Source: Rhizobium sp. Root1212 (GTDB lineage: Bacteria; Pseudomonadota; Alphaproteobacteria; Rhizobiales; Rhizobiaceae). From it: a stretch of DNA of 64,000 nt. Of this stretch, positions 19,534 through 28,284 are shown in pieces. The stretch is taken from assembly GCF_001424985.1 (NCBI RefSeq), contig NZ_LMDA01000022.1:186001-250000 (forward strand), given 5' to 3'. Numbering within the stretch: position 1 is the first letter of the stretch; every line of letters starts with the position of its first letter. The position numbers and the translations under genes are program-made. The notes under the pieces were generated by a model. The model was not told the origin of the DNA, did not search any database, and was given only the letters and a program-made list of their open reading frames with translations.

Positions 19534-20934
19534 GTGAAAGAGAATAGTTTCGTTTCCACCGATGACATCCGCTCGGCCTTCTCGGCCGCCATGTCGGCCA
19601 TGTACCGCACCGAGGTTCCGGCCTATGGGACTCTGATGGAACTGGTGGCAAAGGTGAACACTGACACGCTTTCCGCCGACCCTTCGCTCAAGGCCCGTCT
19701 CGAAGACACCGATACGCTGGAGCGCATCTCCGAGGAGCGCCACGGCGCGATCCGGCTCGGCACGCCCGCCGAGCTTTCGATGATGCGTCGCGTCTTTGCG
19801 GTCATGGGCATGTATCCCGTCGGCTATTACGATCTGTCGACCGCCGGCGTTCCGGTTCATTCGACCGCCTTCCGCCCGGTCGGCGAGGAAGCCCTGAAGC
19901 GCAACCCTTTCCGCGTCTTCACCTCGCTGCTGCGTCTCGACCTGATCGACGACGGGGACCTGCGCGCCGAATCTGAAAAAATCCTCGCCCGCCGCCAGAT
20001 TTTCACGCCGCTTGCCGTGGCACTGACCGAAAAGGCCGAGCACGACGGCGGCCTTGCCAGGGCCGATGCCGACCGCTTCGTTTCCGAAGTGCTGGAAACC
20101 TTCCGCTGGCACGACACGGCCAATGTCAGCCCGGCCATGTATCACCGCCTGCACGATGCACATCGCCTGATCGCCGATGTCGTTTCCTTCAAGGGGCCGC
20201 ATATCAACCACCTGACGCCGCGCACGCTCGACATCGACGCCATCCAGGCCCGCATGCCGGAATACGGCATCGCGCCGAAGGCCGTCGTCGAAGGTCCGCC
20301 GACCCGCAAATGCCCGATCCTGCTGCGCCAGACCTCGTTCAAGGCGCTCGAAGAGCCCGTTTCCTTCCAGACCGAGGACGGCAGCTGGCAGGAAGGCTCC
20401 CACACCGCCCGTTTCGGCGAGATCGAGCAGCGCGGCATCGCGCTGACGCCTAAGGGCCGCGCGCTCTATGACGAACTGCTGACCGCCTCGCGCAAGATCG
20501 TGCGTCCGGCAGCCGATGGCTCCAATGCCGCCGCCTATGAGGCTGCCCTTACCGAAGCGTTCGCCGGCTTCCCCGATACCTGGGCCGAAATCCGCGCCAA
20601 AAACCTCGGCTATTTCTCCTACTCGCTGACGGAGAAAGGCCGCCGCACCGGTGTCGTCTCTTCTGCCGATATCGAAAGCCTGATCGCTGCCGGCCTCGTC
20701 CAATTCGACCCGATCGTCTATGAAGACTTCCTGCCGGTCAGCGCCGCGGGTATCTTCCAGTCGAACCTCGGCGATGGCGCCGCACAGGAATTCGTGGCAA
20801 GCCCGAACCAGCAGCGTTTCGAAGCCGACCTCGGCGCGACGGTGCTGAACGAGTTCGATCACTACGCCGGCATCGAGCAGGCTTCGATCGACGAGTGCCT
20901 GCGCGCCCTTTCGACGCCTGAAGCCGCCGAGTAA
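19534..20934 (+). CDS. hglS: 2-oxoadipate dioxygenase/decarboxylase HglS (YdcJ, formerly DUF1338)
   Basis: Fe(II) enzyme converting 2-oxoadipate to D-2-hydroxyglutarate with O2 and CO2 release, a step of bacterial lysine catabolism. With the GTG at 19534 (GAGG upstream) the protein has 466 residues, like Pseudomonas HglS (464). With this start, His70 (ERHGAIRLG) and His226 (INHLTPRTLD) fall at the metal-ligand positions I recall for HglS, and the Glu ligand motif FGEIEQRG lies near 296. An upstream in-frame ATG at 19486 would add 16 residues overlapping the likely operator. It is the first gene of a four-gene operon: the next enzyme oxidises its product and the last two make its substrate. 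Confidence 0.92.
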   Translation: MKENSFVSTDDIRSAFSAAMSAMYRTEVPAYGTLMELVAKVNTDTLSADPSLKARLEDTDTLERISEERHGAIRLGTPAELSMMRRVFAVMGMYPVGYYDLSTAGVPVHSTAFRPVGEEALKRNPFRVFTSLLRLDLIDDGDLRAESEKILARRQIFTPLAVALTEKAEHDGGLARADADRFVSEVLETFRWHDTANVSPAMYHRLHDAHRLIADVVSFKGPHINHLTPRTLDIDAIQARMPEYGIAPKAVVEGPPTRKCPILLRQTSFKALEEPVSFQTEDGSWQEGSHTARFGEIEQRGIALTPKGRALYDELLTASRKIVRPAADGSNAAAYEAALTEAFAGFPDTWAEIRAKNLGYFSYSLTEKGRRTGVVSSADIESLIAAGLVQFDPIVYEDFLPVSAAGIFQSNLGDGAAQEFVASPNQQRFEADLGATVLNEFDHYAGIEQASIDECLRALSTPEAAE

Positions 20935-20943
20935 GAGATATCG

Positions 20944-22362
20944 ATGCTCAATGAAACCCACATAGCCGCCCTTCAGGCGCTGGTCTCGGACAAGGGTCTT
21001 GTCCGGGATGCCGGCGGCATGGCGGCGTATGAAAACGGCGCCCGCTATGACGAGGGCCGCGCCGCCCTCGTCCTGCGTCCGCAGACGGCCGAAGAGGTTT
21101 CGGCCGTCGTTTCCTATTGCGTGAAGAACGGCCTGCCGCTCGTGCCGCAATCCGGCAATACCGGTCTCGTATCCGGCTCGACGCCGGACAATTCCGGCAC
21201 CCAGATCGTGCTCAGCCTCGATCGCATGGTGAAGCGCTTCGATCTCGATCTCGACAACCGCTCGCTTCGCCTCGATGCCGGCTTCACCCTTTCCGAAATC
21301 AACCGCCGGCTGGAGCCGCGCGGGCTTTTCTTCCCGATCGATCTGGGGGCGGACCCGCGCCTCGGCGGCATGATCGCCACCAATACCGGGGGCTCGCGCT
21401 TCCTGAAATATGGCGATGTGCGCAAGAACACACTCGGCCTGACCGTGGTGCTCGCCGATGAGGCCGGCACGGTCCTCGATCTCAGTTCCGACCTGCGCAA
21501 GAACAACACCGGCATCGACTGGAAGCATGTCTTCATCGGCACCTCGGGCGCCTTCGGCATCGTCACCGAATGCGTCGTCAATCTGGAGCGCTTGCCGCGC
21601 CAGACGGCGACGGCCTATCTCGTGCCGGCCAGCGGCGCCCACGTGATGCCGCTGCTGCGGGCCATGGAAGAACGGCTCGGCGCCTATCTCTCTGCCTTCG
21701 AGGGCATGTCGAAAAATGCCGTTTCGGCAGCACTTTCCCATGTCCCCTCGCTCAAGAACCCCTTCCAGGGCGGCAACATTCCCGACTATGTGATCCTTGC
21801 GGAAATCTCCCGCACCTGGGAGCCGCGCGAGGGCGAGCAGCCGCTCGATGCCGTGCTCGAAAGCGTGCTGGCCGAAATCTGGGAAAGCGAAGAGGCGCCG
21901 CTTGCCGACGCTTTCGTCGGCCCGGCCCACGAAATGTGGTCGCTGCGCCACGCGCTGTCCGAGGGTGTAAAACACCTCGGCAAACTCATCGCCTTCGACC
22001 TTTCCTTCCGCCGCGGCGACATCATGGCCTTCTGCGACCACATGAAGCTTGAAATGCCGGCCCGCTTCCCCGACATAACGATCTGCGATTTCGGCCATAT
22101 CGGCGACGGCGGCGTGCATTTCAATCTCGTGGTGCCGAAGGACAGCCAGGCCGCAACAGACCAGGATTTCGAAAAGCGCCTGCGCGACTGGATCTTCTCC
22201 GTCGCCGTCGAACGCTTCTCGGGCAGTTTTAGTGCGGAACATGCCATTGGCCGCAAGAACCAGAGCTATTACGATCAATACACACCCCGACAGGTCCGCA
22301 CGCTCGCGGCCGGCCTGAAGGCTATCACCTCACCCGGTGCCCTCGGCACGGTTCGCTTCTGA
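20944..22362 (+). CDS. FAD-linked D-2-hydroxyglutarate dehydrogenase
   Basis: Flavoprotein of 472 residues, FAD-binding PCMH domain followed by the FAD-oxidase C-terminal domain. The FAD-binding motif is seen in PLVPQSGNTGLVSGS (about 63-77) and GGMIATNTGGSRFLKYGDVR; the C-terminal domain ends with the family's SGSFSAEHAIGRKN. D-2-hydroxyglutarate, D-lactate and glycolate dehydrogenases share this fold; its place 9 nt after hglS, whose product is D-2-hydroxyglutarate, makes that substrate by far the most likely. The product, 2-oxoglutarate, enters the TCA cycle. Electron acceptor unknown (quinone or electron-transfer flavoprotein). Confidence 0.9.
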   Translation: MLNETHIAALQALVSDKGLVRDAGGMAAYENGARYDEGRAALVLRPQTAEEVSAVVSYCVKNGLPLVPQSGNTGLVSGSTPDNSGTQIVLSLDRMVKRFDLDLDNRSLRLDAGFTLSEINRRLEPRGLFFPIDLGADPRLGGMIATNTGGSRFLKYGDVRKNTLGLTVVLADEAGTVLDLSSDLRKNNTGIDWKHVFIGTSGAFGIVTECVVNLERLPRQTATAYLVPASGAHVMPLLRAMEERLGAYLSAFEGMSKNAVSAALSHVPSLKNPFQGGNIPDYVILAEISRTWEPREGEQPLDAVLESVLAEIWESEEAPLADAFVGPAHEMWSLRHALSEGVKHLGKLIAFDLSFRRGDIMAFCDHMKLEMPARFPDITICDFGHIGDGGVHFNLVVPKDSQAATDQDFEKRLRDWIFSVAVERFSGSFSAEHAIGRKNQSYYDQYTPRQVRTLAAGLKAITSPGALGTVRF

Positions 22363-22397
22363 CAGAACAACATTCAAGAAACGGGAGTTTTTGACCC

Positions 22398-23930
22398 ATG
22401 AACATCGCAACCAAGACCGTGAACGTGGCGGCAGAAGCCGCAAGCCTTCTCGACAAGCTCGGCGTCGACAAGGCGCTCTATACGGGCGGCGACATGGCAT
22501 CCTATTCGCCGGTCACCGGCGAAAAGATCGCGGACCTGAAGATCGTATCGGCCGACGAAGCCGCCAGGAAGATCGCCAAGGCCGACGAAGCGTTCCGCGC
22601 CTGGCGCCTCGTTCCCGCACCGAAGCGCGGCGAACTCGTTCGCCTGCTCGGCGAAGAACTGCGCGCCCACAAGACCGAACTCGGCCGCCTCGTTTCGCTC
22701 GAAGCCGGTAAGATCCCGTCGGAAGGCCTCGGCGAAGTTCAGGAGATGATCGACATCTGCGATTTCGCCGTCGGCCTTTCCCGCCAGCTTTACGGTCTGA
22801 CCATCGCCACCGAGCGTCCCGGCCACCGCATGATGGAAACCTGGCATCCGCTTGGCGTCGTCGGCGTCATCTCCGCCTTCAACTTCCCGGTCGCCGTCTG
22901 GTCGTGGAATGCCGCGCTTGCTTTCGTCTGCGGCAACTCCGTCGTCTGGAAGCCGTCGGAAAAGACCCCGCTCACCGCTCTTGCATCGCAGGCTATCCTT
23001 GAGCGCGCCCTTGCCCGCTTCGGCGATGCGCCGGAAGGCCTGAGCCAGGTCCTGATCGGCGACCGCGCCATCGGCGAAGTGCTCGTCGATCATCCGAAGG
23101 TTCCGCTGGTTTCGGCCACCGGCTCGACCCGCATGGGCCGTGACGTCGGTCCGCGTCTTGCCAAGCGCTTCGCACGCGCCATCCTCGAACTCGGCGGCAA
23201 CAACGGCGGCATCGTCTGCCCGTCCGCAGACCTCGACATGGCGCTGCGCGCCATTGCCTTCGGTGCGATGGGCACCGCCGGCCAGCGTTGCACCACCCTG
23301 CGTCGTCTCTTCGTTCACGAGAGCGTCTACGACCAGCTCGTGCCGCGCCTGAAGAAGGCCTATCAGAGCGTTTCCGTCGGCAACCCGCTGGAATCGTCCG
23401 CGCTGGTCGGCCCGCTGGTCGACAAGGCCGCTTACGACAACATGCAGAAGGCGCTTGAAGAAGCAAAAAGCCACGGCGGCAGCGTCACCGGCGGCGAGCG
23501 CGTCGATCTCGGCCATGCCAATGCCTACTACGCCAAGCCGGCTCTGGTCGAAATGCCGAAGCAGGATGGTCCGGTCACCGAAGAAACCTTCGCACCAATC
23601 CTCTACGTCATGAAGTACAGCGATTTCGACGCTGCTCTTGCCGATCACAACGCCGTCGGCGCCGGTCTTTCCTCGTCGATCTTCACGCTCGACCTGCAGG
23701 AAGCCGAGCGCTTCCTGTCGCCGGACGGCTCGGATTGCGGCATCGCCAACGTCAACATCGGCACGTCAGGCGCTGAAATCGGCGGCGCCTTCGGTGGCGA
23801 AAAGGAAACCGGCGGCGGCCGCGAATCCGGCTCGGATGCGTGGAAGGCCTATATGCGCCGCGCCACCAACACCGTGAACTACTCCAAGGCCCTGCCGCTG
23901 GCGCAGGGCGTATCCTTCGATATCGAATAA
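22398..23930 (+). CDS. amaB: Aminoadipate-semialdehyde (piperideine-6-carboxylate) dehydrogenase AmaB, ALDH7 type
   Basis: NAD(P)-dependent dehydrogenase of 510 residues that oxidises 2-aminoadipate 6-semialdehyde, in equilibrium with L-piperideine-6-carboxylate, to 2-aminoadipate. Catalytic Cys298 is in GQRCTTLRRL and the general-base Glu in ILELGGNNGG; the substrate-binding pattern (SAFNFPVAVWSWN, NIGTSGAEIGGAFGGEKETG) is that of ALDH7/antiquitin. Start ATG with GGGAG 10 nt upstream. It lies 35 nt after the dehydrogenase gene and 14 nt before the aminotransferase gene, so the operon covers the route from the semialdehyde to 2-oxoglutarate. Confidence 0.93.
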   Translation: MNIATKTVNVAAEAASLLDKLGVDKALYTGGDMASYSPVTGEKIADLKIVSADEAARKIAKADEAFRAWRLVPAPKRGELVRLLGEELRAHKTELGRLVSLEAGKIPSEGLGEVQEMIDICDFAVGLSRQLYGLTIATERPGHRMMETWHPLGVVGVISAFNFPVAVWSWNAALAFVCGNSVVWKPSEKTPLTALASQAILERALARFGDAPEGLSQVLIGDRAIGEVLVDHPKVPLVSATGSTRMGRDVGPRLAKRFARAILELGGNNGGIVCPSADLDMALRAIAFGAMGTAGQRCTTLRRLFVHESVYDQLVPRLKKAYQSVSVGNPLESSALVGPLVDKAAYDNMQKALEEAKSHGGSVTGGERVDLGHANAYYAKPALVEMPKQDGPVTEETFAPILYVMKYSDFDAALADHNAVGAGLSSSIFTLDLQEAERFLSPDGSDCGIANVNIGTSGAEIGGAFGGEKETGGGRESGSDAWKAYMRRATNTVNYSKALPLAQGVSFDIE

Positions 23931-23944
23931 TCGGAGCGATACCC

Positions 23945-25177
23945 ATGACCATCAATGCAACGATCGAGGAGGCGGGCTTTTTGCCCGCCTCGCGGATATC
24001 GACCATCGGGGTTTCCGAAATCCTGAAGATCGGCGCCCGCGCTCAAGCGCTGAAGCGCGAGGGCCGGCCGGTGATCATTCTCGGCGCCGGCGAGCCCGAC
24101 TTCGACACGCCGGATCATATCAAGGACGAGGCCGCCAAGGCGATGTATGCCGGCGCGACCAAATACACCGCCCTTGACGGCTCGCCGGAACTGAAGAAGG
24201 CTATCCAGGGCAAGTTCGAGCGCGAAAACGCCCTGTCCTACGGGCTCGACGAAATCACCGTTGCCACCGGCGCCAAGCAGATCCTCTTCAACGCCATGAT
24301 GGCGACGCTCAATCCGGGCGACGAAGTGATCATCCCGACGCCCTATTGGACCTCCTATTCCGATATCGTCGAGATCGCCGAAGGCAAGCCGGTGCTGATC
24401 GCCTGCGATGCAGCAGCCGGTTTCCGCCTGAAGGCAGAACAACTGGAAGCGGCGATCACGCCGAAGACCCGCTGGGTGATGTTGAACTCGCCCTCGAACC
24501 CCTCGGGTGCGGCCTATAGCGAAACCGACTACCGACCGCTGCTCGACGTCCTGCTGCGTCATCCGCATGTCTGGCTTCTCGTCGACGATATGTACGAACA
24601 CATCGTCTATGACGGCTTCAAGTTCGTGACGCCGGCCGCCCTCGAGCCGAAGCTGAAGAACCGCACGCTCACCGTCAACGGCGTCTCCAAGGCCTATGCC
24701 ATGACCGGCTGGCGCATCGGCTATGCCGGCGGCCCGCGCGATCTGATCAAGGCCATGGCCGTGGTGCAGAGCCAGGCGACCTCCTGCCCCTGCTCCGTCA
24801 GCCAGGCAGCCTCCGTCGCGGCGCTGAACGGCCCGCAGGATTTCCTGAAGGAACGGACCGCCAGCTTCCAGCGGCGGCGCGATCTCGTGGTTTCGGCGCT
24901 CAACGCCATCGAAGGCCTCGATTGCCGCACACCCGAGGGTGCCTTCTACACCTTCTCCGGCTGCGCCGGCGTGCTGGGCAAGACCACGCCGACCGGCCGC
25001 AGGATCGAGAGCGACCGCGACTTCTGCGCCTATCTGCTCGATGACGCCGATGTCGCCGTCGTGCCCGGTTCGGCCTTTGGTCTTTCGCCCTATTTCCGCA
25101 TCTCCTACGCCACCTCGGAAGACGAGCTGAAAGTGGCTCTGGAACGGATCGCCAAGGCCTGCGCCGCCTTGCGCTAA
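23945..25177 (+). CDS. aatB: Class I/II aminotransferase, AatB-like, likely 2-aminoadipate aminotransferase
   Basis: PLP enzyme of 410 residues closely resembling rhizobial AatB (starts MTINAT, ASRISTIGVSEILKIGARA). The PLP lysine is in NGVSKAYAMTGWRIGY; substrate/cofactor motifs NSPSNPSGAAYS and SYATSEDEL are present. AatB is known as an aspartate/aromatic aminotransferase, but in this operon the missing step is 2-aminoadipate to 2-oxoadipate, the HglS substrate, so I infer that role. The ATG at 23945 is chosen; GGAG lies at 23932-23935, 9 nt upstream. A perfect 9-bp hairpin with a TTTTT loop (23969-23991) is inside codons 9-16. A long terminator-like stem follows the gene. Confidence 0.9.
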   Translation: MTINATIEEAGFLPASRISTIGVSEILKIGARAQALKREGRPVIILGAGEPDFDTPDHIKDEAAKAMYAGATKYTALDGSPELKKAIQGKFERENALSYGLDEITVATGAKQILFNAMMATLNPGDEVIIPTPYWTSYSDIVEIAEGKPVLIACDAAAGFRLKAEQLEAAITPKTRWVMLNSPSNPSGAAYSETDYRPLLDVLLRHPHVWLLVDDMYEHIVYDGFKFVTPAALEPKLKNRTLTVNGVSKAYAMTGWRIGYAGGPRDLIKAMAVVQSQATSCPCSVSQAASVAALNGPQDFLKERTASFQRRRDLVVSALNAIEGLDCRTPEGAFYTFSGCAGVLGKTTPTGRRIESDRDFCAYLLDDADVAVVPGSAFGLSPYFRISYATSEDELKVALERIAKACAALR

Positions 25178-25183
25178 CGAACC

Positions 25184-25214
25184 CGAAGACCCCGCAGGCT
25201 ATGCGGGGTCTTCG
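25184..25214 (+). terminator. Terminator-like hairpin after the lysine operon
   Basis: Perfect 13-bp stem CGAAGACCCCGCA / TGCGGGGTCTTCG with loop GGCTA, 6 nt after the aminotransferase stop. No T-run follows, so strength is uncertain, but stem and place mark the operon end. Confidence 0.75.
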
Positions 25215-25306
25215 ACGCGAAATCATTGTGTGGCACACCCTTTTGCTGCTATCCCGGCACACGAACCGGCCAACAGAGGCCCGGTTGAACCGGGGTCCGA
25301 TCGTTC

Positions 25307-26722
25307 ATGTTCCGCAGCTTGCGTCCGTCGACAGACATCATCGAGAAACGGCGAAAGAACGCGCTCGAACCAGCTCACGCCAACTATTTCAAGGGCAAGA
25401 GCGGATCGCTGCGCATCATGCTGCAGGCCCGCCACGACTTTCTCTCCATCTGGCGCAGGAAGGACTACACCGACCACGTCTCGTCCATCAAACTGCTGGG
25501 ACGCCAGATCGTTCTCGTCAATTCCCCGGACGCCATTCGCTACGTCGTCGCCAAGCGCCACGAAAACTTCGAGCGCAAGACGCCGCAGATGCGCCGGGCA
25601 TTGGAGTTCCTGCTTGGAGACGGCCTCTTCATCTCCGACGGCGAGACCTGGAAACAGCGCCGCCCCCTCGTCAACGACATCGTCCATAAGAACCGTCTGC
25701 CTGTCTTCGGCAAGATTATGGAAAAGACGGCGAGCGAAATGGTCGAGCGCTGGAGCGCCATGCCGGACGGCGCCGAGGTCAACGTGCTCTTCGAGATGGC
25801 CGGGCTGACGGCGGAAATCATCTCGCGCAGCGTCTTCGGCAACGATCTCGGCGAGGATGGAGCCAAAGCGGTCTCCGAAGGTTTCGAAAGCTACCAGTCG
25901 CTGATCGATTCCATCAATCTCGGCTATTTCCTCGGCTTTGACGAGGGCTTGCCGGTGCTGCGCACGCCGAAACTGCGCAAGTCCGTCTCGCGCATCCACG
26001 CGATCATCGACAAGGTGGTGGAAGATCATCTCGCCGGCCGTGGCGACGACCAGTCGATGGTTGAACTGCTAGTGCGCCGGCAGAAGCGCAACCCGGAACT
26101 CAAGCTCGATGTGGTGGCCCTGCGCAACGAGGCCGCCACGATCTTCATGGCCGGGCACGAAACGACGGCCGCCACGCTCACTTGGGCGTGGTACCTGCTG
26201 TCACGCGCGCCCTGGGTCGAAAAGTCGGTTCATGACGAAATTGCCCGCGTCTGTGGCAGCCGCGTGCCCACGCTCGACGATCTGCCGGACCTCAACTGGT
26301 GCCGCGCGGTGATCGAGGAAACGCTTCGACTCTATCCGCCCGTACCGATCCTGGCACGGCAGGCGACCGAGGCCGACCGGATCGGCGATATCGATGTGAA
26401 GCCGGCTTCGCTGGTGCTCATCGTGCCGTGGCTGCTGCATCGCACGGAAAGCCTGTTCAAGGACGCCCATCTCTTCAAGCCGGAGCGCTTCCTCGGCGAA
26501 AAAAGGCCGGTGCCTTACAGCTACATCCCCTTTGCCGCAGGCCCGCGCGTCTGCCCCGGCCTGCAATTCGGCCTCAACGAGGCGATCCTTTGCCTCGCGG
26601 TGCTCGCCCAGCGCTTCCATGTTCGCGTTGCCGACGATCTCAAGGTCGAGCCGCAATGCCGGCTGACCTTGCGCCCGCGCGGCGGATTGCCGGTGACGCT
26701 GCATCGCCGCACCACGGCGTAA
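25307..26722 (+). CDS. Cytochrome P450
   Basis: Haem-thiolate monooxygenase of 471 residues. The haem-binding motif PFAAGPRVCPG gives the ligand Cys416; the I-helix oxygen-activation motif is AGHETT, the K-helix ExxR is EETLR, and the PERF motif is KPERFLG. A long N-terminal membrane anchor is not evident. It ends 3 nt before the acyltransferase gene, so the two are co-transcribed. The substrate is unknown; the partner suggests a lipid or acyl chain. No ferredoxin or reductase gene is nearby. Not part of the lysine operon because a long hairpin lies between. Start ATG 25307 has only a distant GGGG; another start a few codons inside is possible. Confidence 0.92.
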   Translation: MFRSLRPSTDIIEKRRKNALEPAHANYFKGKSGSLRIMLQARHDFLSIWRRKDYTDHVSSIKLLGRQIVLVNSPDAIRYVVAKRHENFERKTPQMRRALEFLLGDGLFISDGETWKQRRPLVNDIVHKNRLPVFGKIMEKTASEMVERWSAMPDGAEVNVLFEMAGLTAEIISRSVFGNDLGEDGAKAVSEGFESYQSLIDSINLGYFLGFDEGLPVLRTPKLRKSVSRIHAIIDKVVEDHLAGRGDDQSMVELLVRRQKRNPELKLDVVALRNEAATIFMAGHETTAATLTWAWYLLSRAPWVEKSVHDEIARVCGSRVPTLDDLPDLNWCRAVIEETLRLYPPVPILARQATEADRIGDIDVKPASLVLIVPWLLHRTESLFKDAHLFKPERFLGEKRPVPYSYIPFAAGPRVCPGLQFGLNEAILCLAVLAQRFHVRVADDLKVEPQCRLTLRPRGGLPVTLHRRTTA

Positions 26723-26725
26723 CCC

Positions 26726-27712
26726 ATGACGAGCAAGAAACCGCAAGCACCAGCAAAGCGGCAGGCCTGGGTCTATCAGCGCCCCGAAGCGTCGCCGCTC
26801 AGCGACCTGTTTCGCGGCGGTGACAAGGGTCGGGCGGCTCGCAAATATCATCTCTCAGACAACGTGATGAACGGTGTCGATCTTGCCGTGCATTTCGGCC
26901 TGAAGCTACTACCGGCCTCTGCCTGCTCGGCAATCGGCGCGGCCCTAGGCAATTTCGTCATGCCGCGCTGGCATCAGGGCGCGCTGCGGAAGGCGCGACG
27001 CAATCTCGAACGTCTGCTGCCCGATCTGTCGGAAGAAGAGCGCGAAGTAATCCTGAAGCGCAATTGCAAAAACCAGGGCCGCGTCATGACCGAATTCTCG
27101 ATCATTCCGCGGCTTGCACGCTCCCCCCGCGTGACCTGGCACAATGAAGAGGTGATCAGGCAAGCCTCTGAAAAAGGTCCTGTCATCATCGTCGGCATGC
27201 ACCTCGGCAATTGGGAGATCATGGCGCCGAAGCTGATCGACATGGGTTTCCGCCCCTCGGCCAATTACACGCCGCCCAACGGCCGCGCCCGCGCCTGGAT
27301 CGCCGAACGGGTTCGCCTGCGACTGGGCTACGGCCTGATGCCGCCGGGCAAGGACGGCATCCGCCCCGCCATCAACATCCTCAAGAATGGCGGCATGATC
27401 TCTATCTTCTGCGACGAGGGTGTTGCCGGCAAGATTCGCGGCCCTTTCCTCGGGCGACCGCCGCATCTGCAGGGCAATCTCGCCATCGCCGTGCGTCTAG
27501 CCCGCATGACCGACGCCACGCTCTGCCCGATGCACACCCTGCGGCGCGGTGGTGTTCATTTCGATGGCTATGCCCTGCCGCCAGTCGTGCTGCCACCGGA
27601 AGACAAGCCCGGAAGCCGGCTCGCCGAAGACGTGATCCTGCTGAACTCCGTGATCGAGCCGGTGATCCGCGCCCATCTCGACCAGTGGTATTTTCTCGAC
27701 TGCTCGCTTTAG
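26726..27712 (+). CDS. LpxL/HtrB-type lysophospholipid or lipid A acyltransferase
   Basis: Inner-membrane-associated acyltransferase of 328 residues, the usual length for the lauroyl/myristoyl family. The catalytic HX4(D/E) box is HLGNWE in IVGMHLGNWEIM (about residue 158); downstream blocks AINILKNGGMISIFCDEG and GRPPHLQGN are typical. A hydrophobic region lies near residues 55-75 with a basic, cytoplasmic N-terminus. It follows the P450 gene by 3 nt. Its stop overlaps that of the convergent phnN by 4 nt, so the two transcripts collide here. Possible substrates are lipid A precursors or a specialised lipid hydroxylated by the P450; neither is shown. Confidence 0.88.
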   Translation: MTSKKPQAPAKRQAWVYQRPEASPLSDLFRGGDKGRAARKYHLSDNVMNGVDLAVHFGLKLLPASACSAIGAALGNFVMPRWHQGALRKARRNLERLLPDLSEEEREVILKRNCKNQGRVMTEFSIIPRLARSPRVTWHNEEVIRQASEKGPVIIVGMHLGNWEIMAPKLIDMGFRPSANYTPPNGRARAWIAERVRLRLGYGLMPPGKDGIRPAINILKNGGMISIFCDEGVAGKIRGPFLGRPPHLQGNLAIAVRLARMTDATLCPMHTLRRGGVHFDGYALPPVVLPPEDKPGSRLAEDVILLNSVIEPVIRAHLDQWYFLDCSL

Positions 27713-28284
27713 AGCGCGGGCTGACGGATCGATTCCAGAAGCTCGGCAAAACGCCCGCTTGCCTCTTCCAGTGGCCCGCTGTTGTCGATCGTCACGACAT
27801 CCAGTCCGTCGACGATATCCGGCACCCGGCGCTGCAGCCGGGCAAGGATTTCCTCCCGGCTTTCCCGGCCGCGCGCAGCAAGGCGTGACGCCAGAACCTC
27901 CGGCGAAGCGGTGATATTGACCACCGTCAGCCGCCCGAAAACCTTGCGAAACCGGCTGAGCGCGGCGCGGCTGCCATTGGCGATCAGAATTTCCCCGTTC
28001 CGGAGCCGGCCGACGGCCTCTACGGGAATGCCGTAATCCAACCCATGGGCATGCCAGGAAACAGCGAAACCGCCGGCAAAATTACGCTCCCTGAACTCCT
28101 CCGGCGAAACCGCCTCATGGTCTTCGCCACCGGCATCCTGCGCGCGGGTAATAACCCGGCGCACCCGGTGGATATCGGACCGCCCGGCAAGAGCCTGCAG
28201 GGCAAAGCCGATGACGCTGTCCTTGCCGGCCCCGCTCGGACCGACAACGACAACGAGCGCGCCGGCAAAGACCTCCGCCGCCAT
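27709..28284 (-). CDS. phnN: Ribose 1,5-bisphosphate phosphokinase PhnN
   Basis: Kinase of 191 residues that converts ribose 1,5-bisphosphate to PRPP, the last step of the C-P lyase pathway. P-loop GPSGAGKDS near the N-terminus (residues about 15-23); guanylate-kinase-like fold (RRVITRAQDAGGEDHEAV, SWHAHGLDYGIP). ATG 28284 is preferred because it overlaps the phnM stop as TGATG; a GTG one codon earlier (28287) is also possible. It is the last gene of the phnCDEE-DUF1045-phnMN unit and converges on the acyltransferase gene. Confidence 0.93.
   Translation of the reverse strand: MAAEVFAGALVVVVGPSGAGKDSVIGFALQALAGRSDIHRVRRVITRAQDAGGEDHEAVSPEEFRERNFAGGFAVSWHAHGLDYGIPVEAVGRLRNGEILIANGSRAALSRFRKVFGRLTVVNITASPEVLASRLAARGRESREEILARLQRRVPDIVDGLDVVTIDNSGPLEEASGRFAELLESIRQPAL

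Noticed and set aside
19501-22278. 925-codon minus-strand open frame opposite hglS and the FAD dehydrogenase
   Set aside because: Crosses two well-supported genes; composition typical of an antisense frame.
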